The notes below the pieces were generated by a model, which saw nothing but the letters and a program-made list of their open reading frames with translations, was not told the DNA's origin and did not search any database. From assembly GCA_965363675.1 (NCBI GenBank), contig CBDTTW010000014.1:1-31034 (forward strand): a stretch of DNA of 31,034 nt. Direction: 5' to 3'. The position numbers and the translations under genes were made by a program. Numbering within the stretch: position 1 is the stretch's first letter; every line of letters starts with the position of its first letter. This stretch comes from CBDTTW01 sp965363675 (GTDB lineage: Bacteria; Bacteroidota; Rhodothermia; Rhodothermales; DASSAV01). This document shows positions 7,597-15,072 of the stretch, piece after piece.

Positions 7597-9276
7597 ATGC
7601 ATCCTCCCGAAGCCCCCACATTGGCCGCCCTGCAAGCCCAGGTGGCCGATTTGCGGGCGCGCCTCAAGGAGGCCGAAGCGCTCGGCAGCGCCATCCGCTC
7701 CGGCGCCGTCGATGCCTTCGTGATCGGCCAGCCCGACCGCGAGCGCGTCTACGAACTCGTCAGCGACGAGCACCCGTACCGCCTGCTCGTCGAGGCTATG
7801 CAGGAAGGCGCCGTCACCGTTACCCCGGAGGGGGCGATTCTCTACGCCAACCCCAGCTTCTGCCGCCTCATCGGCTATAGCCTCCCCGAACTGACGGGGG
7901 CCAGCTTCCTGCGCTTCGTTCCGGACGAGGAGCGCGCCGGTTTGGCGACGCTGATCGAGGCGTCGCAACGCTTCAAACGCGAGATGCACCTGCTCGGCGC
8001 CGGCGACGCAGCGCCCCCGGTGTACGTCTCCGGAGGCCCCGCCGATCTGTCGGGCCTCAAAGGCTGCTGCCTCGTCGTGACGGACCTGAGCCCGCAGAAG
8101 CGCCTCGACGAAATCGCCGCTTCCGAGCGCCTGACCCGCTTGATCCTCGAACAGGCCGGCGAAATCATCATCGTCTGCGACCCCGACGGGCAGATCACCC
8201 ACGCCTCGCGCAGAGCCACGGAAGTTTTCGGCGTCTCCCCGATCCTCTACGCCATCGAACGGCTGCTGCCGGGCGCCTGCGAGGCCGAAGATCAGGCCGT
8301 CGATTTCCGCTTCGTGACGCCTTCGGGGGCGGTGCAGTATTTCCAGATCAACTGCGCCCCGCTCTCGGCCGACGAGCGTTTGCTCGGGAAGGTGTACGTC
8401 TTTACCGACATCACCGAGCGCCGCGCCGCCGCCGTGGCCGCCATCGAGAACGAACGCCTGCTCCGCGAACTCAACGAATCGCTGGAGCAGCGCGTGTCGG
8501 CGCGCACCGAGGAACTGCACGCCATGAACCAGACGCTCGTGGACAAAAACCGCGAGCTGCGCGACTTCACGTATGCGGCCTCGCACGACCTCCAGGAGCC
8601 GCTGCGCAAGATCACCTCGTTCTGCGAGCTGCTCCGGCGCGACTACAGCGCCGAGATCCCGCCGCTCGGGCTGGAGTACCTCGACCGCACGCAGCGCGCC
8701 GCCATCCGCATGAGCGACCTGCTGCACGCTTTGCTCTCGTACTCGCGGGTCGGCACGCACGGGCAGCCCTTTACGCACGTCAGCCTGGCCGACGTGGCGC
8801 GCGACAGCCTGACGGACCTCGAAATCGCCCTCGAAGAGTCCGCGGCGAAGGTCGAGATCGGCGCGCTTCCGGTCATTGAGGCCGACGCGCTTCAGATGCG
8901 GCAGCTTTTCCAGAACATCATCGGCAACGCGCTCAAGTTTCGGCGGCCGTCGCAGCCGGCCGAGGTGCGCGTCTCGGGCTACCTCTCCGACGCCCACGGA
9001 AGACCGCTCGCGGAGGCTGCCTCCCACTGCTGCCTGGAGATCGCCGACGAGGGCATCGGCTTCGACGTGAAGTACGCGGACCGCATCTTTTCCCCCTTCC
9101 AGCGGCTGCACGGCCGGAGCAGCTACCCCGGCGCGGGCATGGGCCTTGCCATTTGCAGGCGTATCGTCGAGCGGCACGGGGGGATCATTACGGCCGTGAG
9201 CGCGCCGGGCGAAGGGGCCCGGTTCTGCGTGCTGCTGCCGGTGCAGCGGCAAACGCCGGCAGGCGCGCCCGCCTGA
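7597..9276 (+). CDS. Soluble PAS-PAS histidine kinase, likely Kai output kinase
   Basis: A 559-residue sensor kinase with no transmembrane segment. It has an N-terminal coiled coil (about 7-28), a PAS domain (about 60-165), a second PAS domain (about 180-275), a linker coiled coil (about 280-320), HisKA with phospho-His330 (AASHDLQEPLRK), and HATPase_c with N box Asn444 (NIIGNALKF), DEGIGFD (484-490) and GAGMGLAI (512-519). All catalytic boxes are intact. The ASHDLQEPL type of H box is typical of phytochrome-like and Kai-associated kinases. It lacks the KaiB-like domain of SasA, so any KaiC contact must use the PAS or coiled-coil region. No receiver is fused. Candidate partners in the window are the Hpt protein at 4526-5245, the receiver at 4036-4545 and the response regulator at 18732-19433. 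Confidence 0.94.
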   Translation: MHPPEAPTLAALQAQVADLRARLKEAEALGSAIRSGAVDAFVIGQPDRERVYELVSDEHPYRLLVEAMQEGAVTVTPEGAILYANPSFCRLIGYSLPELTGASFLRFVPDEERAGLATLIEASQRFKREMHLLGAGDAAPPVYVSGGPADLSGLKGCCLVVTDLSPQKRLDEIAASERLTRLILEQAGEIIIVCDPDGQITHASRRATEVFGVSPILYAIERLLPGACEAEDQAVDFRFVTPSGAVQYFQINCAPLSADERLLGKVYVFTDITERRAAAVAAIENERLLRELNESLEQRVSARTEELHAMNQTLVDKNRELRDFTYAASHDLQEPLRKITSFCELLRRDYSAEIPPLGLEYLDRTQRAAIRMSDLLHALLSYSRVGTHGQPFTHVSLADVARDSLTDLEIALEESAAKVEIGALPVIEADALQMRQLFQNIIGNALKFRRPSQPAEVRVSGYLSDAHGRPLAEAASHCCLEIADEGIGFDVKYADRIFSPFQRLHGRSSYPGAGMGLAICRRIVERHGGIITAVSAPGEGARFCVLLPVQRQTPAGAPA

Positions 9277-9296
9277 GCGCTGCGCGGCCGGAGCCG

Positions 9297-10403
9297 TTAC
9301 GCGGCGGTCGGCAGGAGGCGCACGACGCGGCGGCGGCTGTGCAACTCGTAGAGGCGCACCGGCCCGAACACCAGGAAGATCGCCGCGAACAGGTTCAGCC
9401 AGCGCGTATCCCACAGCTTGCGCACCACCACCTGCGGCTGCACGCGTGCGCCCTCGCGGTCGGCCCCGGCGGCGAAGTACAGCCCGTCCGCCATCGAGCC
9501 GGCTTCGTAGCCCGCTGCCGCCGACCAGCGCCGCATCCCTTCGTGCACGCGCAAGAGCGCCGCGCGCTCGCCGAGCGCAATGTGTCGCCCGTCGTTGCGG
9601 CCGAAAGTCGCGGGCCGAAGGAGCTGCTCCACGGCGGCATCGGCCAGTTCCCACCGCCCGCCGGCAAAAAACTCCGTCCACGCGTGCTCGGGGGCGGCGT
9701 GGCCCCACCGGGCGCTGCGCGACGTGAAGGGGATCATCTCCGGCAGCGTCAGCCCCGTGATGCTGCGCGCCGGGATGCCCGCCGCCCGGCAGAGGGCGGT
9801 CATCAGATTGGCCGTGTGGCCGCTTTTGTTGCGGTAGGCATCCAGCGCAGACGCGTCGCGCTCGGCGCGGTCCGGCACGCGCAGGTAGGCGGCCGTAAAC
9901 GCGTAGATGCCGTAGGCGTCGCGGCGGTCGCGACCCGTCACGAGGCGCTCAGCCTCGTGCACGATGGCGCGGTTATCGCTCTCGATGCCGTCCTGCGCCC
10001 GCAGGTCGCTCCCCCACACCGGCGAGCGCCAGCGCACCTTGCCGCTGGGCAGCAGCGCCCGGTAGCGCACCTGCGCCTGCCGCTTCTGCGAGGGGCCCAG
10101 CTCATCCTCGAAGCGCAGCAGCAGCGACGGCCCGGCGTCGCGGCGGGTGAACGGCCCCGACCAGAACACGGAAAGGTGGTCGATGGTCTGGTACGGGCCG
10201 CTCTGCGGAATGAGCACCGCCAGCTTCAGGCGCGCGCCCGCCGAGTCGGCCTCGATGCTGTACTGCTCGCTGATTTCGTAGGCCACGCGCCCGGGGACGA
10301 GGAAAAATGCCGCCAGCGTCAGGGGCAGCACGAGGACGATGGCGGCCAGATTGACCAGCCGGAGGCGCCGCGTGATTTCCTGAATGGTCTGGAGGTCCTT
10401 CAT
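9297..10403 (-). CDS. Membrane-anchored transglutaminase-fold protein with Cys-to-Ser active site
   Basis: A 368-residue protein with one transmembrane helix near the N-terminus (about 16-36) and one near the C-terminus (about 339-357); the region between is probably extracytoplasmic. Its middle matches the transglutaminase-like superfamily: KSGHTANLMTALCRAAGIPAR, then HAWTEFF, then WELADAA. The family triad is Cys-His-Asp. His240 and Asp255 are in place. The residue 15 before the Gly of GIPAR, where the catalytic Cys normally sits, is Ser194. The enzyme is therefore probably inactive as a protease or transglutaminase, or has an altered chemistry. The ATG at 10403 is preferred; an in-frame GTG at 10454 would add 17 residues. 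It is downstream of, and co-directional with, the VKOR-DsbA gene (90-base gap). Its 3' end faces the kinase gene 20 bases away. Confidence 0.8.
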   Translation of the reverse strand: MKDLQTIQEITRRLRLVNLAAIVLVLPLTLAAFFLVPGRVAYEISEQYSIEADSAGARLKLAVLIPQSGPYQTIDHLSVFWSGPFTRRDAGPSLLLRFEDELGPSQKRQAQVRYRALLPSGKVRWRSPVWGSDLRAQDGIESDNRAIVHEAERLVTGRDRRDAYGIYAFTAAYLRVPDRAERDASALDAYRNKSGHTANLMTALCRAAGIPARSITGLTLPEMIPFTSRSARWGHAAPEHAWTEFFAGGRWELADAAVEQLLRPATFGRNDGRHIALGERAALLRVHEGMRRWSAAAGYEAGSMADGLYFAAGADREGARVQPQVVVRKLWDTRWLNLFAAIFLVFGPVRLYELHSRRRVVRLLPTAA

Positions 10404-10493
10404 CAGGGCGATGCTCGGAAAGGCAAAGGCGCGTCGGCCGGCGCGCGGCGACACATAACAACTTAATAACTTCCGACCGTGAATACAACGCCG

Positions 10494-11726
10494 CTAGGAC
10501 GCCGGCGCGGCGGCCTCGGCCTCGATGTGCTCGCGCAGGCACTCCGCCGAACGCACTCCGACGGTCTTGCCGTTGATCCACACACGCGGCACGCTGAAGC
10601 GCGAGAGCAGGTTGGCGAGCCGCGACACCTCGCGGTCCATCGCCATGGCGTAGCCCCCGGCGCGCATCTTTGCCGCCATGGCATCAACATCCATACCAAT
10701 GTTTGCGGCAATCTGGCGCACCTGCTCCTCGCTCAGCCCGCCCTGCTGCTGCGCGGCGAACTGCGCTTCGAGCATTTCGAAGAACTTGCCCTCCTCCGCA
10801 GCGATCATGAGCGCCGCCACCTGGCCCCGCGAAATGTCCCAGAGGGCGATCGGCTTGTACACGAAGCGCGCCCGGTCGCCGTGGGTCGTCATGACGGAAT
10901 CCATCACGGGGTACAAAGTGGCGCAGTGCGGGCAGTTGGGGTCGAAAAACTCGATGACGGTCACCGAAGCCTGCGGGTTGCCCTTCACCGGGTCGCCCGC
11001 CGAAACGAACTCGGCGTAGTTGGGTACGGTGCGCTCCTGGTTGTCGTAGTAGCACCCCTCGGCCGAGGCGACCGCACCCGCCGGGGCAGACGGCTTCGGC
11101 GCCCCGAGCGTCCTGAAATAGGCAATGTCGGCCACGACCAGCGCCGCCGCGACGACGACCACCGGCAGGTAGCGCAGCAGCGTGCCCCGAGGCGCGGCGT
11201 CGGCGGCCTCGGCCGTGCGCCGCCGCACATGCCCGCGCGCGGCCAGGTAGTCCAGCGCCATAAGGGTAAAAAGCACGATGACGATGGCCGCCGAGGTCAG
11301 GCACAGCGCGCAGTACTCCCCGATGAGCGTAACCTGGTAGTAGATCAGGTAGAGCGAGTACAGAAAACCGATGCCTGCCATGCCCAGGCGCGCCGTCTTG
11401 AGGCGGTCGAGCGCCGCCCCGCGCGAGAGGCCGACGAGCAGCGTCAGTCCGGCGACGACGGCGTAGAACAGCCCGCCCCAGTACACGTTGGAGATGCCGA
11501 AGATGGTTCCGGCGTCGCTGTAGACGACCGCCGAGCAGTTGAATGTCGGCGCCCCGGCGGCCTCGGTGGGCGGGTTGAAGCCCCAACACCCCTGATCGAA
11601 GCCCCTCCCCTTCTGAATCCACAGGTGGAACACCACCACGAGCCCCAGCATGGCGAGGATGAACATCGCCAGCTCGCGGCCCGGGCGAAAATTGTTGACG
11701 ACGCTGGTGCTGGAGGAACGTGCCAT
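10494..11726 (-). CDS. VKOR-DsbA fusion, disulfide-bond-forming membrane oxidoreductase
   Basis: A 410-residue fusion of a vitamin K epoxide reductase domain and a DsbA-like thioredoxin domain. Five transmembrane helices are predicted (about 19-36, 83-100, 115-132, 143-162, 187-204). The VKOR active site CALC is Cys139/Cys142, and the loop pair Cys47/Cys64 that relays electrons is present. The C-terminal thioredoxin domain carries CPHC (265-268) in FFDPNCPHCATL. Such proteins oxidise thiols of secreted proteins and pass electrons to quinone, doing the job of DsbA plus DsbB. The start is taken at ATG 11726, which gives a short cytoplasmic tail before helix 1; the frame stays open further upstream but lacks coding character. 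The gene is divergent from the SH3 protein. It is co-directional with the transglutaminase-like gene, consistent with an envelope-protein role. Confidence 0.95.
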   Translation of the reverse strand: MARSSSTSVVNNFRPGRELAMFILAMLGLVVVFHLWIQKGRGFDQGCWGFNPPTEAAGAPTFNCSAVVYSDAGTIFGISNVYWGGLFYAVVAGLTLLVGLSRGAALDRLKTARLGMAGIGFLYSLYLIYYQVTLIGEYCALCLTSAAIVIVLFTLMALDYLAARGHVRRRTAEAADAAPRGTLLRYLPVVVVAAALVVADIAYFRTLGAPKPSAPAGAVASAEGCYYDNQERTVPNYAEFVSAGDPVKGNPQASVTVIEFFDPNCPHCATLYPVMDSVMTTHGDRARFVYKPIALWDISRGQVAALMIAAEEGKFFEMLEAQFAAQQQGGLSEEQVRQIAANIGMDVDAMAAKMRAGGYAMAMDREVSRLANLLSRFSVPRVWINGKTVGVRSAECLREHIEAEAAAPAS

Positions 11727-11928
11727 AGGTGCGGGAGAATCGGGTCGTGGCGAAGGCGGAAGCGGCGTAAAATACGAAAACAAACCCCCGCATCGGCCCC
11801 CGCCCACGCGCCGGGCGTAGGCGCATGGCTCCGGCGGGCAGGCGGACGTATTTTGCTGTTGTTTGCCCCGGCAAATACGCCGTTTCTTTGGCCCAACCCT
11901 CTGCCTCGTCCCCAACCCGATTAGCCTT

Positions 11929-12687
11929 ATGCGTCCCCTGATTCCGGCGCTCGCTGCGCTGCTGCTTTTCCCGACGCTCGCCGCGCATGCCCAGCAAGCG
12001 CCCCCGAAGATGATGTACACCACCACGGAGCTGCGGGTGCGCGCGGAGCCCAACACCCGGAGCGCGGTGATCCTGACGCTCCCCGAGGGCGCCCAGGTGC
12101 CCGTCACCGGGTGCAGCAACGGCTGGTGCGAGGCCGTCAATGCGGCGGGCAAGGGCTACCTCTCGCAGAAGTACCTGACCGAGCGCCCCCCGGCCGAAAC
12201 CATCGTCGTGCGCGACGTAGCCGGCGGCCCGATGAACCAGAACGACCTTACCCCGTTCGTGCTGGAGCTGTTCGGCGTCTCGCGCAAGCTCCGCCCTGCC
12301 GTCGAGGACCTGACGGCCCTTTCGTTCCAGCTTTCGCAGAACGGCATCACGCCGGACGACCGCTACGCCGTCGAACTCATGTCGATCACGTACACCTATG
12401 CCCTGGCGAGCGGCAACATGGCGGCCTTGCTGCAAATGTACGTCATGACGCCCCAGGGAGAGGTCGAGCGCCAGATCCTCGCCCAGGTCATCGCCGAGAT
12501 GCCCAGCACCGAGAACGTGCTGCTCCGCATCGCGGGCCTGGCCGAGAGCACCGGCAACTCGACGCTTCGGGCGTGGGCCGAGCGCCTGCACCAGACGATT
12601 GCGGGCGTGGCCCCGTATATGAACCAGCTCCGCGTGCGCTTCCCCGTGGAAGCCGCCGCGCCGCCCCAGGCCGGACCCAACCCGTAA
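11929..12687 (+). CDS. Secreted bacterial SH3-domain protein
   Basis: A 252-residue protein with a Sec signal peptide (about 1-21, ending AHA) and then a bacterial SH3 domain (about 28-80). The domain shows TTELRVRAEPNTRSAVI, PEGAQVPVTGC, GWCEAV and GYLSQKYL, the usual five-strand pattern. Cys residues in the domain (VTGCSNGWC) may form a disulfide, which would suit the VKOR-DsbA gene next door. The remaining about 165 residues are helical and unrecognised. SH3b domains often bind cell-wall peptides, but no hydrolase domain is attached here. The ATG at 11929 is chosen because it begins the signal peptide. A strong terminator follows at 12716-12754. Confidence 0.85.
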   Translation: MRPLIPALAALLLFPTLAAHAQQAPPKMMYTTTELRVRAEPNTRSAVILTLPEGAQVPVTGCSNGWCEAVNAAGKGYLSQKYLTERPPAETIVVRDVAGGPMNQNDLTPFVLELFGVSRKLRPAVEDLTALSFQLSQNGITPDDRYAVELMSITYTYALASGNMAALLQMYVMTPQGEVERQILAQVIAEMPSTENVLLRIAGLAESTGNSTLRAWAERLHQTIAGVAPYMNQLRVRFPVEAAAPPQAGPNP

Positions 12688-12715
12688 AGGCCCCGCCGGG
12701 GGGCCCCTGCAAATC

Positions 12716-12754
12716 AAAGGAGGCAGAGGGCGTGCGCCCCCTGCCTCCTTTTTT
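12716..12754 (+). terminator. Rho-independent terminator between convergent genes
   Basis: A 17-bp stem (12716-12732 with 12735-12751, one mismatch) runs into a TTTTTT tract on the plus strand. It ends the SH3 gene. The A-rich left flank gives a weaker T-run for the convergent subtilase gene, so it may work in both directions. Confidence 0.9.
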
Positions 12755-12779
12755 ACCCCGAAGCATCCTGCGCGAAGGT

Positions 12780-14285
12780 TTACTTGCCCTTCTTGTCCGC
12801 CAGGAAGCTCACGTTCAGGTATTTCTTCGTGGAGCCCTGCGGGCTGAGCAGCAGGCTGCCGCCGCTCTTGACGAGCGCGTCGCGGACTTCCTGCGGCGAG
12901 AGGCGCGGCTGTTTCGCCAGCAGCAGCACGGCGGCGCCGGCCACCGAGGGCGCGGCGAACGAAGTGCCTGAGGCGTAGACGAACGTCTGGTCGCCGGCGA
13001 CCACTTCCACGTCCTCGCCCGGCGCCCACAGATCCACCACGGAGCCGGTGTTCGAGAAGCTGGAAACGATCTTGAGCGGGTTGTACGCCCCGACCGTGAT
13101 GGCCTCCTGAACGTGCGCCGGCATGAAGTTGCCCGCGTCGCGGCCCTCGTTGCCCGAGGCGATTACGTAGACGACGCCTGCGGCGATCGAACGCTGAATC
13201 GCTTCGTCGAACGCGTTGTACTCGGCCGTGCCGATGTCCGCTCCGAAGCTGATGTTCACGACGATAGGCTTGCGCGGCTGCTGCTTCTTGAGGTGCGTAA
13301 TGTACTCCACCGCCGCGATGAGGTCCGACGACTCGGCCTCGCCCTCGGCGTTGAGCACCTTCATCACGTGCACCGGCGCGCCGGGGGCCACGCCTACGAT
13401 GCCCTTGCGGTTATCCTGGGCCGCCGCCACCTGCGCCACCTGCGTGCCGTGCTCCAGCGGGTCGGAAGCGTCCGTGCACGGCTCTACGCCGACGGCGGTG
13501 AGCGTCAGGCACTCCGCCACATCCACGTCGCTGCTCTGGACGCCGGAATCCATGATGTAGAGGTCCACGTCCGGCACGCCGCCCTTGTCCTTGCCGTCGC
13601 CCGAGGCGGCCCAGCTTTCGTCGGCGCCCGAGTAGCGAATGCCCCACGGGGTGAGCTGTCCCGCGCCGGCGGCGGCCTTACGGGCGCCTTTGATCGGGGC
13701 GAGCTTGATGTCCGGCTCGATGAAACGGATGTCGGGGTCCTTCGCCAGGTCGGCCAGGAATGCATCCAGCTCTTCGAGCGGCATCGTGATCGCCATGCCC
13801 GGGAAGATGCTGTTGAACAGGTAGCGCGTCACGATTTTGTAGCGCGTCACGATCTTCTGCGCATCCACGTTGTCGTAGCGCGTGACGATCTTCTGCCACT
13901 CCACGGCGTCATAGCGCGTGACGATCTTCTGCCACTCGACGGCGTCGTAGCGGGTCACGATCTTCTGCGCATCGACGGCGTCATAGCGCGTCACGATCTT
14001 CTGCGCATCGACGGTGCCGTAGCGCGTCACGATCTTCTGCGCCGACACGGTCGGGTTGCTGAACCCGATGATCAGGTTCACGCTGTCGGCCACGCTGCCG
14101 TTCTTGCCGGCAGGGGCCTTCTCGATGGCGCGCGGCAGGAGGTTGCTGTGCCGGATCTTGTTGCCGGGCACGATCTTGCCCGACGTATCGGCGCCTTCCG
14201 TCACCAGATCCGAGCAGCCTGCGAGGCTCAGCGCAAGCAGCATCAGCGCAAGCCCGGTCCACCGTGGACACTTCTGGAAACTCAT
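12780..14285 (-). CDS. Lipoprotein subtilisin-like serine protease with repeat-expanded propeptide
   Basis: A 501-residue S8 peptidase. It has a lipoprotein signal peptide with lipobox LAGC (21-24, lipidated Cys24), so it is membrane-anchored outside the cytoplasm. Residues about 69-195 form an inhibitor-I9-type propeptide: a first strand NLIIGF, then six QKIVTRY units and a seventh KIVTRY (83-155), then the usual I9 ending with a helix (EELDAFLADLAKDP) and strand IRFIEPD. The catalytic domain has Asp246 (IMDSGV), His279 (EHGTQVA), oxyanion Asn378 (ASGNEG) and Ser442 (GTSFAAP), all intact. The ATG at 14285 starts the lipobox signal; an AGAGG ribosome binding site lies at 14296-14292. The propeptide normally chaperones folding and inhibits the protease until it is cut off. 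The repeats are the odd feature. Confidence 0.93.
   Translation of the reverse strand: MSFQKCPRWTGLALMLLALSLAGCSDLVTEGADTSGKIVPGNKIRHSNLLPRAIEKAPAGKNGSVADSVNLIIGFSNPTVSAQKIVTRYGTVDAQKIVTRYDAVDAQKIVTRYDAVEWQKIVTRYDAVEWQKIVTRYDNVDAQKIVTRYKIVTRYLFNSIFPGMAITMPLEELDAFLADLAKDPDIRFIEPDIKLAPIKGARKAAAGAGQLTPWGIRYSGADESWAASGDGKDKGGVPDVDLYIMDSGVQSSDVDVAECLTLTAVGVEPCTDASDPLEHGTQVAQVAAAQDNRKGIVGVAPGAPVHVMKVLNAEGEAESSDLIAAVEYITHLKKQQPRKPIVVNISFGADIGTAEYNAFDEAIQRSIAAGVVYVIASGNEGRDAGNFMPAHVQEAITVGAYNPLKIVSSFSNTGSVVDLWAPGEDVEVVAGDQTFVYASGTSFAAPSVAGAAVLLLAKQPRLSPQEVRDALVKSGGSLLLSPQGSTKKYLNVSFLADKKGK
13821..14039 (-). repeat. In-frame tandem 36-bp repeat encoding QKIVTRYDAVDA-type units
   Basis: There are five full 36-bp units (12 codons each) and a sixth, QKIVTRY, that runs into a shorter 18-bp duplication, KIVTRY. 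Unit ends vary as TVDA, AVDA, AVEW, AVEW and NVDA. Copies differ mostly at third codon positions (GTG/GTC, TAC/TAT, ACG/ACC), while the QKIVTRY core never changes. That pattern points to selection on the peptide. The repeats are contiguous with no unique spacers, so this is not a CRISPR array. Confidence 0.95.
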
Positions 14286-14720
14286 GGTAAACCTCTTGGA
14301 GTAAGGGGTGAGAGTACTCCAATCGTCTTCACAACAACCCGTTGCACGGATATGCCTGCGAGGTGGTGCAGCCCTCACGACATCGGATTGTTTCGCCACT
14401 CCTCTATTGGATAGCCCTATATAGCAGGCCCCGATATAGCGCACAACAAGCGCCTTGGGGCAGGGCGCATTTTCGCCGGGCCTTCATAAAATTACCAAGG
14501 CGTATTGCTCCCCGGATCAGGCATACATACATTACTCATGCAGCCTAAAAACGCATGGGCAGGTGCGCCAGAAGCTTATGTTACAGGTTCGTAGAAGTTA
14601 ATTGGGAACAATGGTGTTTTTTAAAGACTTAAAGTCATATTAACTGTTTGAGAGCGGCGGCGCAGGCGTGCGCCGCTCCTCTGAAGCAGGCCCACCCTCC
14701 TTCCTATCGAACCCGTCTAT
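14286..14720. other. 435-base divergent intergenic region, no gene seen
   Basis: It separates the subtilase (minus) from the small gene at 14721 (plus). Contents seen: the inverted repeat at 14296-14322; two 11-base direct repeats, CCCTATATAGC (14415-14425) and CCCGATATAGC (14430-14440), 15 bases apart; a TTACAGG-N3-GTAGAAG pair at 14581-14597; an AT-rich stretch around 14600-14650 containing GACTTAAAGTC (14626-14636); and an 8-bp-stem hairpin (14652-14659 with 14671-14678) in the likely leader of the small gene. Reading frames here are short and lack coding character. Confidence 0.6.
14296..14322. promoter_or_regulatory. Perfect 8-bp inverted repeat at the subtilase ribosome binding site
   Basis: TTGGAGTA (14296-14303) and TACTCCAA (14315-14322) are exact reverse complements with an 11-base spacer, 10 bases before the subtilase start codon. 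It touches the AGAGG Shine-Dalgarno sequence (14292-14296). It could be an operator or an mRNA hairpin controlling translation. Confidence 0.45.
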
Positions 14721-14954
14721 ATGTCCATCAACATATTCATCCCCGCGCAGCTCGATAAACTCAGCATCGCCACGCTGACGCGCATGCTCATGGAGCACCG
14801 CAAAACCCTGCACGAGATCCGGCGCACCCCCGCTCTGGCGGCCAGCGAAGCCTCGGCGGCGATCATCGAAGCGGTGAAGTCCATTTCCGTGGAGCTTCAA
14901 ATGCGCACGGTGCATCCGGTTTCTGCTCCCCGCGAGGCCGAACTCGTGGCCTAG
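14721..14954 (+). CDS. Small hypothetical helical protein, 77 aa
   Basis: Starts at ATG 14721 and ends with TAG. The product is soluble and mostly helical. It opens with a short hydrophobic segment (MSINIFIPAQLDKLSI), continues with an amphipathic charged stretch (LTRMLMEHRKTLHEIRR), and has an Ala-rich third helix. It has no Cys, signal peptide or transmembrane helix. No family is recognised. Its own long AT-rich leader and a good terminator 57 bases after the stop support a real, singly transcribed gene. Confidence 0.55.
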   Translation: MSINIFIPAQLDKLSIATLTRMLMEHRKTLHEIRRTPALAASEASAAIIEAVKSISVELQMRTVHPVSAPREAELVA

Positions 14955-15010
14955 AGCACTCCCGCCGGGATAGCCTTTGCAGCATGGCCCTGCCCTCCGA
15001 CGCGAACTGC

Positions 15011-15042
15011 GCGTACAAGCCCACGGGTTTGTACGCGTTTTT
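15011..15042 (+). terminator. Rho-independent terminator
   Basis: A 12-bp stem (15011-15022 with 15025-15036, one G-U pair) is followed by G and five T. It closes the small gene at 14721-14954 and faces the convergent WYL gene. Just after it, TTTTGCTATGGG occurs twice in tandem (about 15039-15067). Confidence 0.85.
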
Positions 15043-15072
15043 GCTATGGGGGCTTTTGCTATGGGCGCGCTG

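Noticed and set aside
4036..9276. A kaiA gene in the kai cluster
   Set aside because: No product in this block resembles KaiA; the gene at 4036-4545 is a CheY-like receiver without the KaiA C-terminal helical domain.
7300..9708. Open frame of about 800 codons on the minus strand opposite kaiB and the PAS kinase
   Set aside because: It is the shadow of clear domain-bearing genes on the plus strand. Its product is Arg/Gly/Ala-rich with no recognisable domain, as expected in GC-rich DNA.
11727..12152. N-terminal extension of the VKOR-DsbA frame upstream of ATG 11726
   Set aside because: It overlaps the start of the SH3 gene on the other strand, contains the divergent promoter region, and would place a long non-homologous stretch before the first VKOR helix.
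10684..13029. Open frame of about 780 codons on the minus strand spanning parts of the VKOR-DsbA, SH3 and subtilase genes
   Set aside because: It runs out of frame through real genes and has no domain of its own.
13821..14039. CRISPR-like array of regularly spaced 36-bp repeats
   Set aside because: The repeats are contiguous, multiples of three, inside a protease gene and translated in frame. There are no unique spacers and no cas genes.
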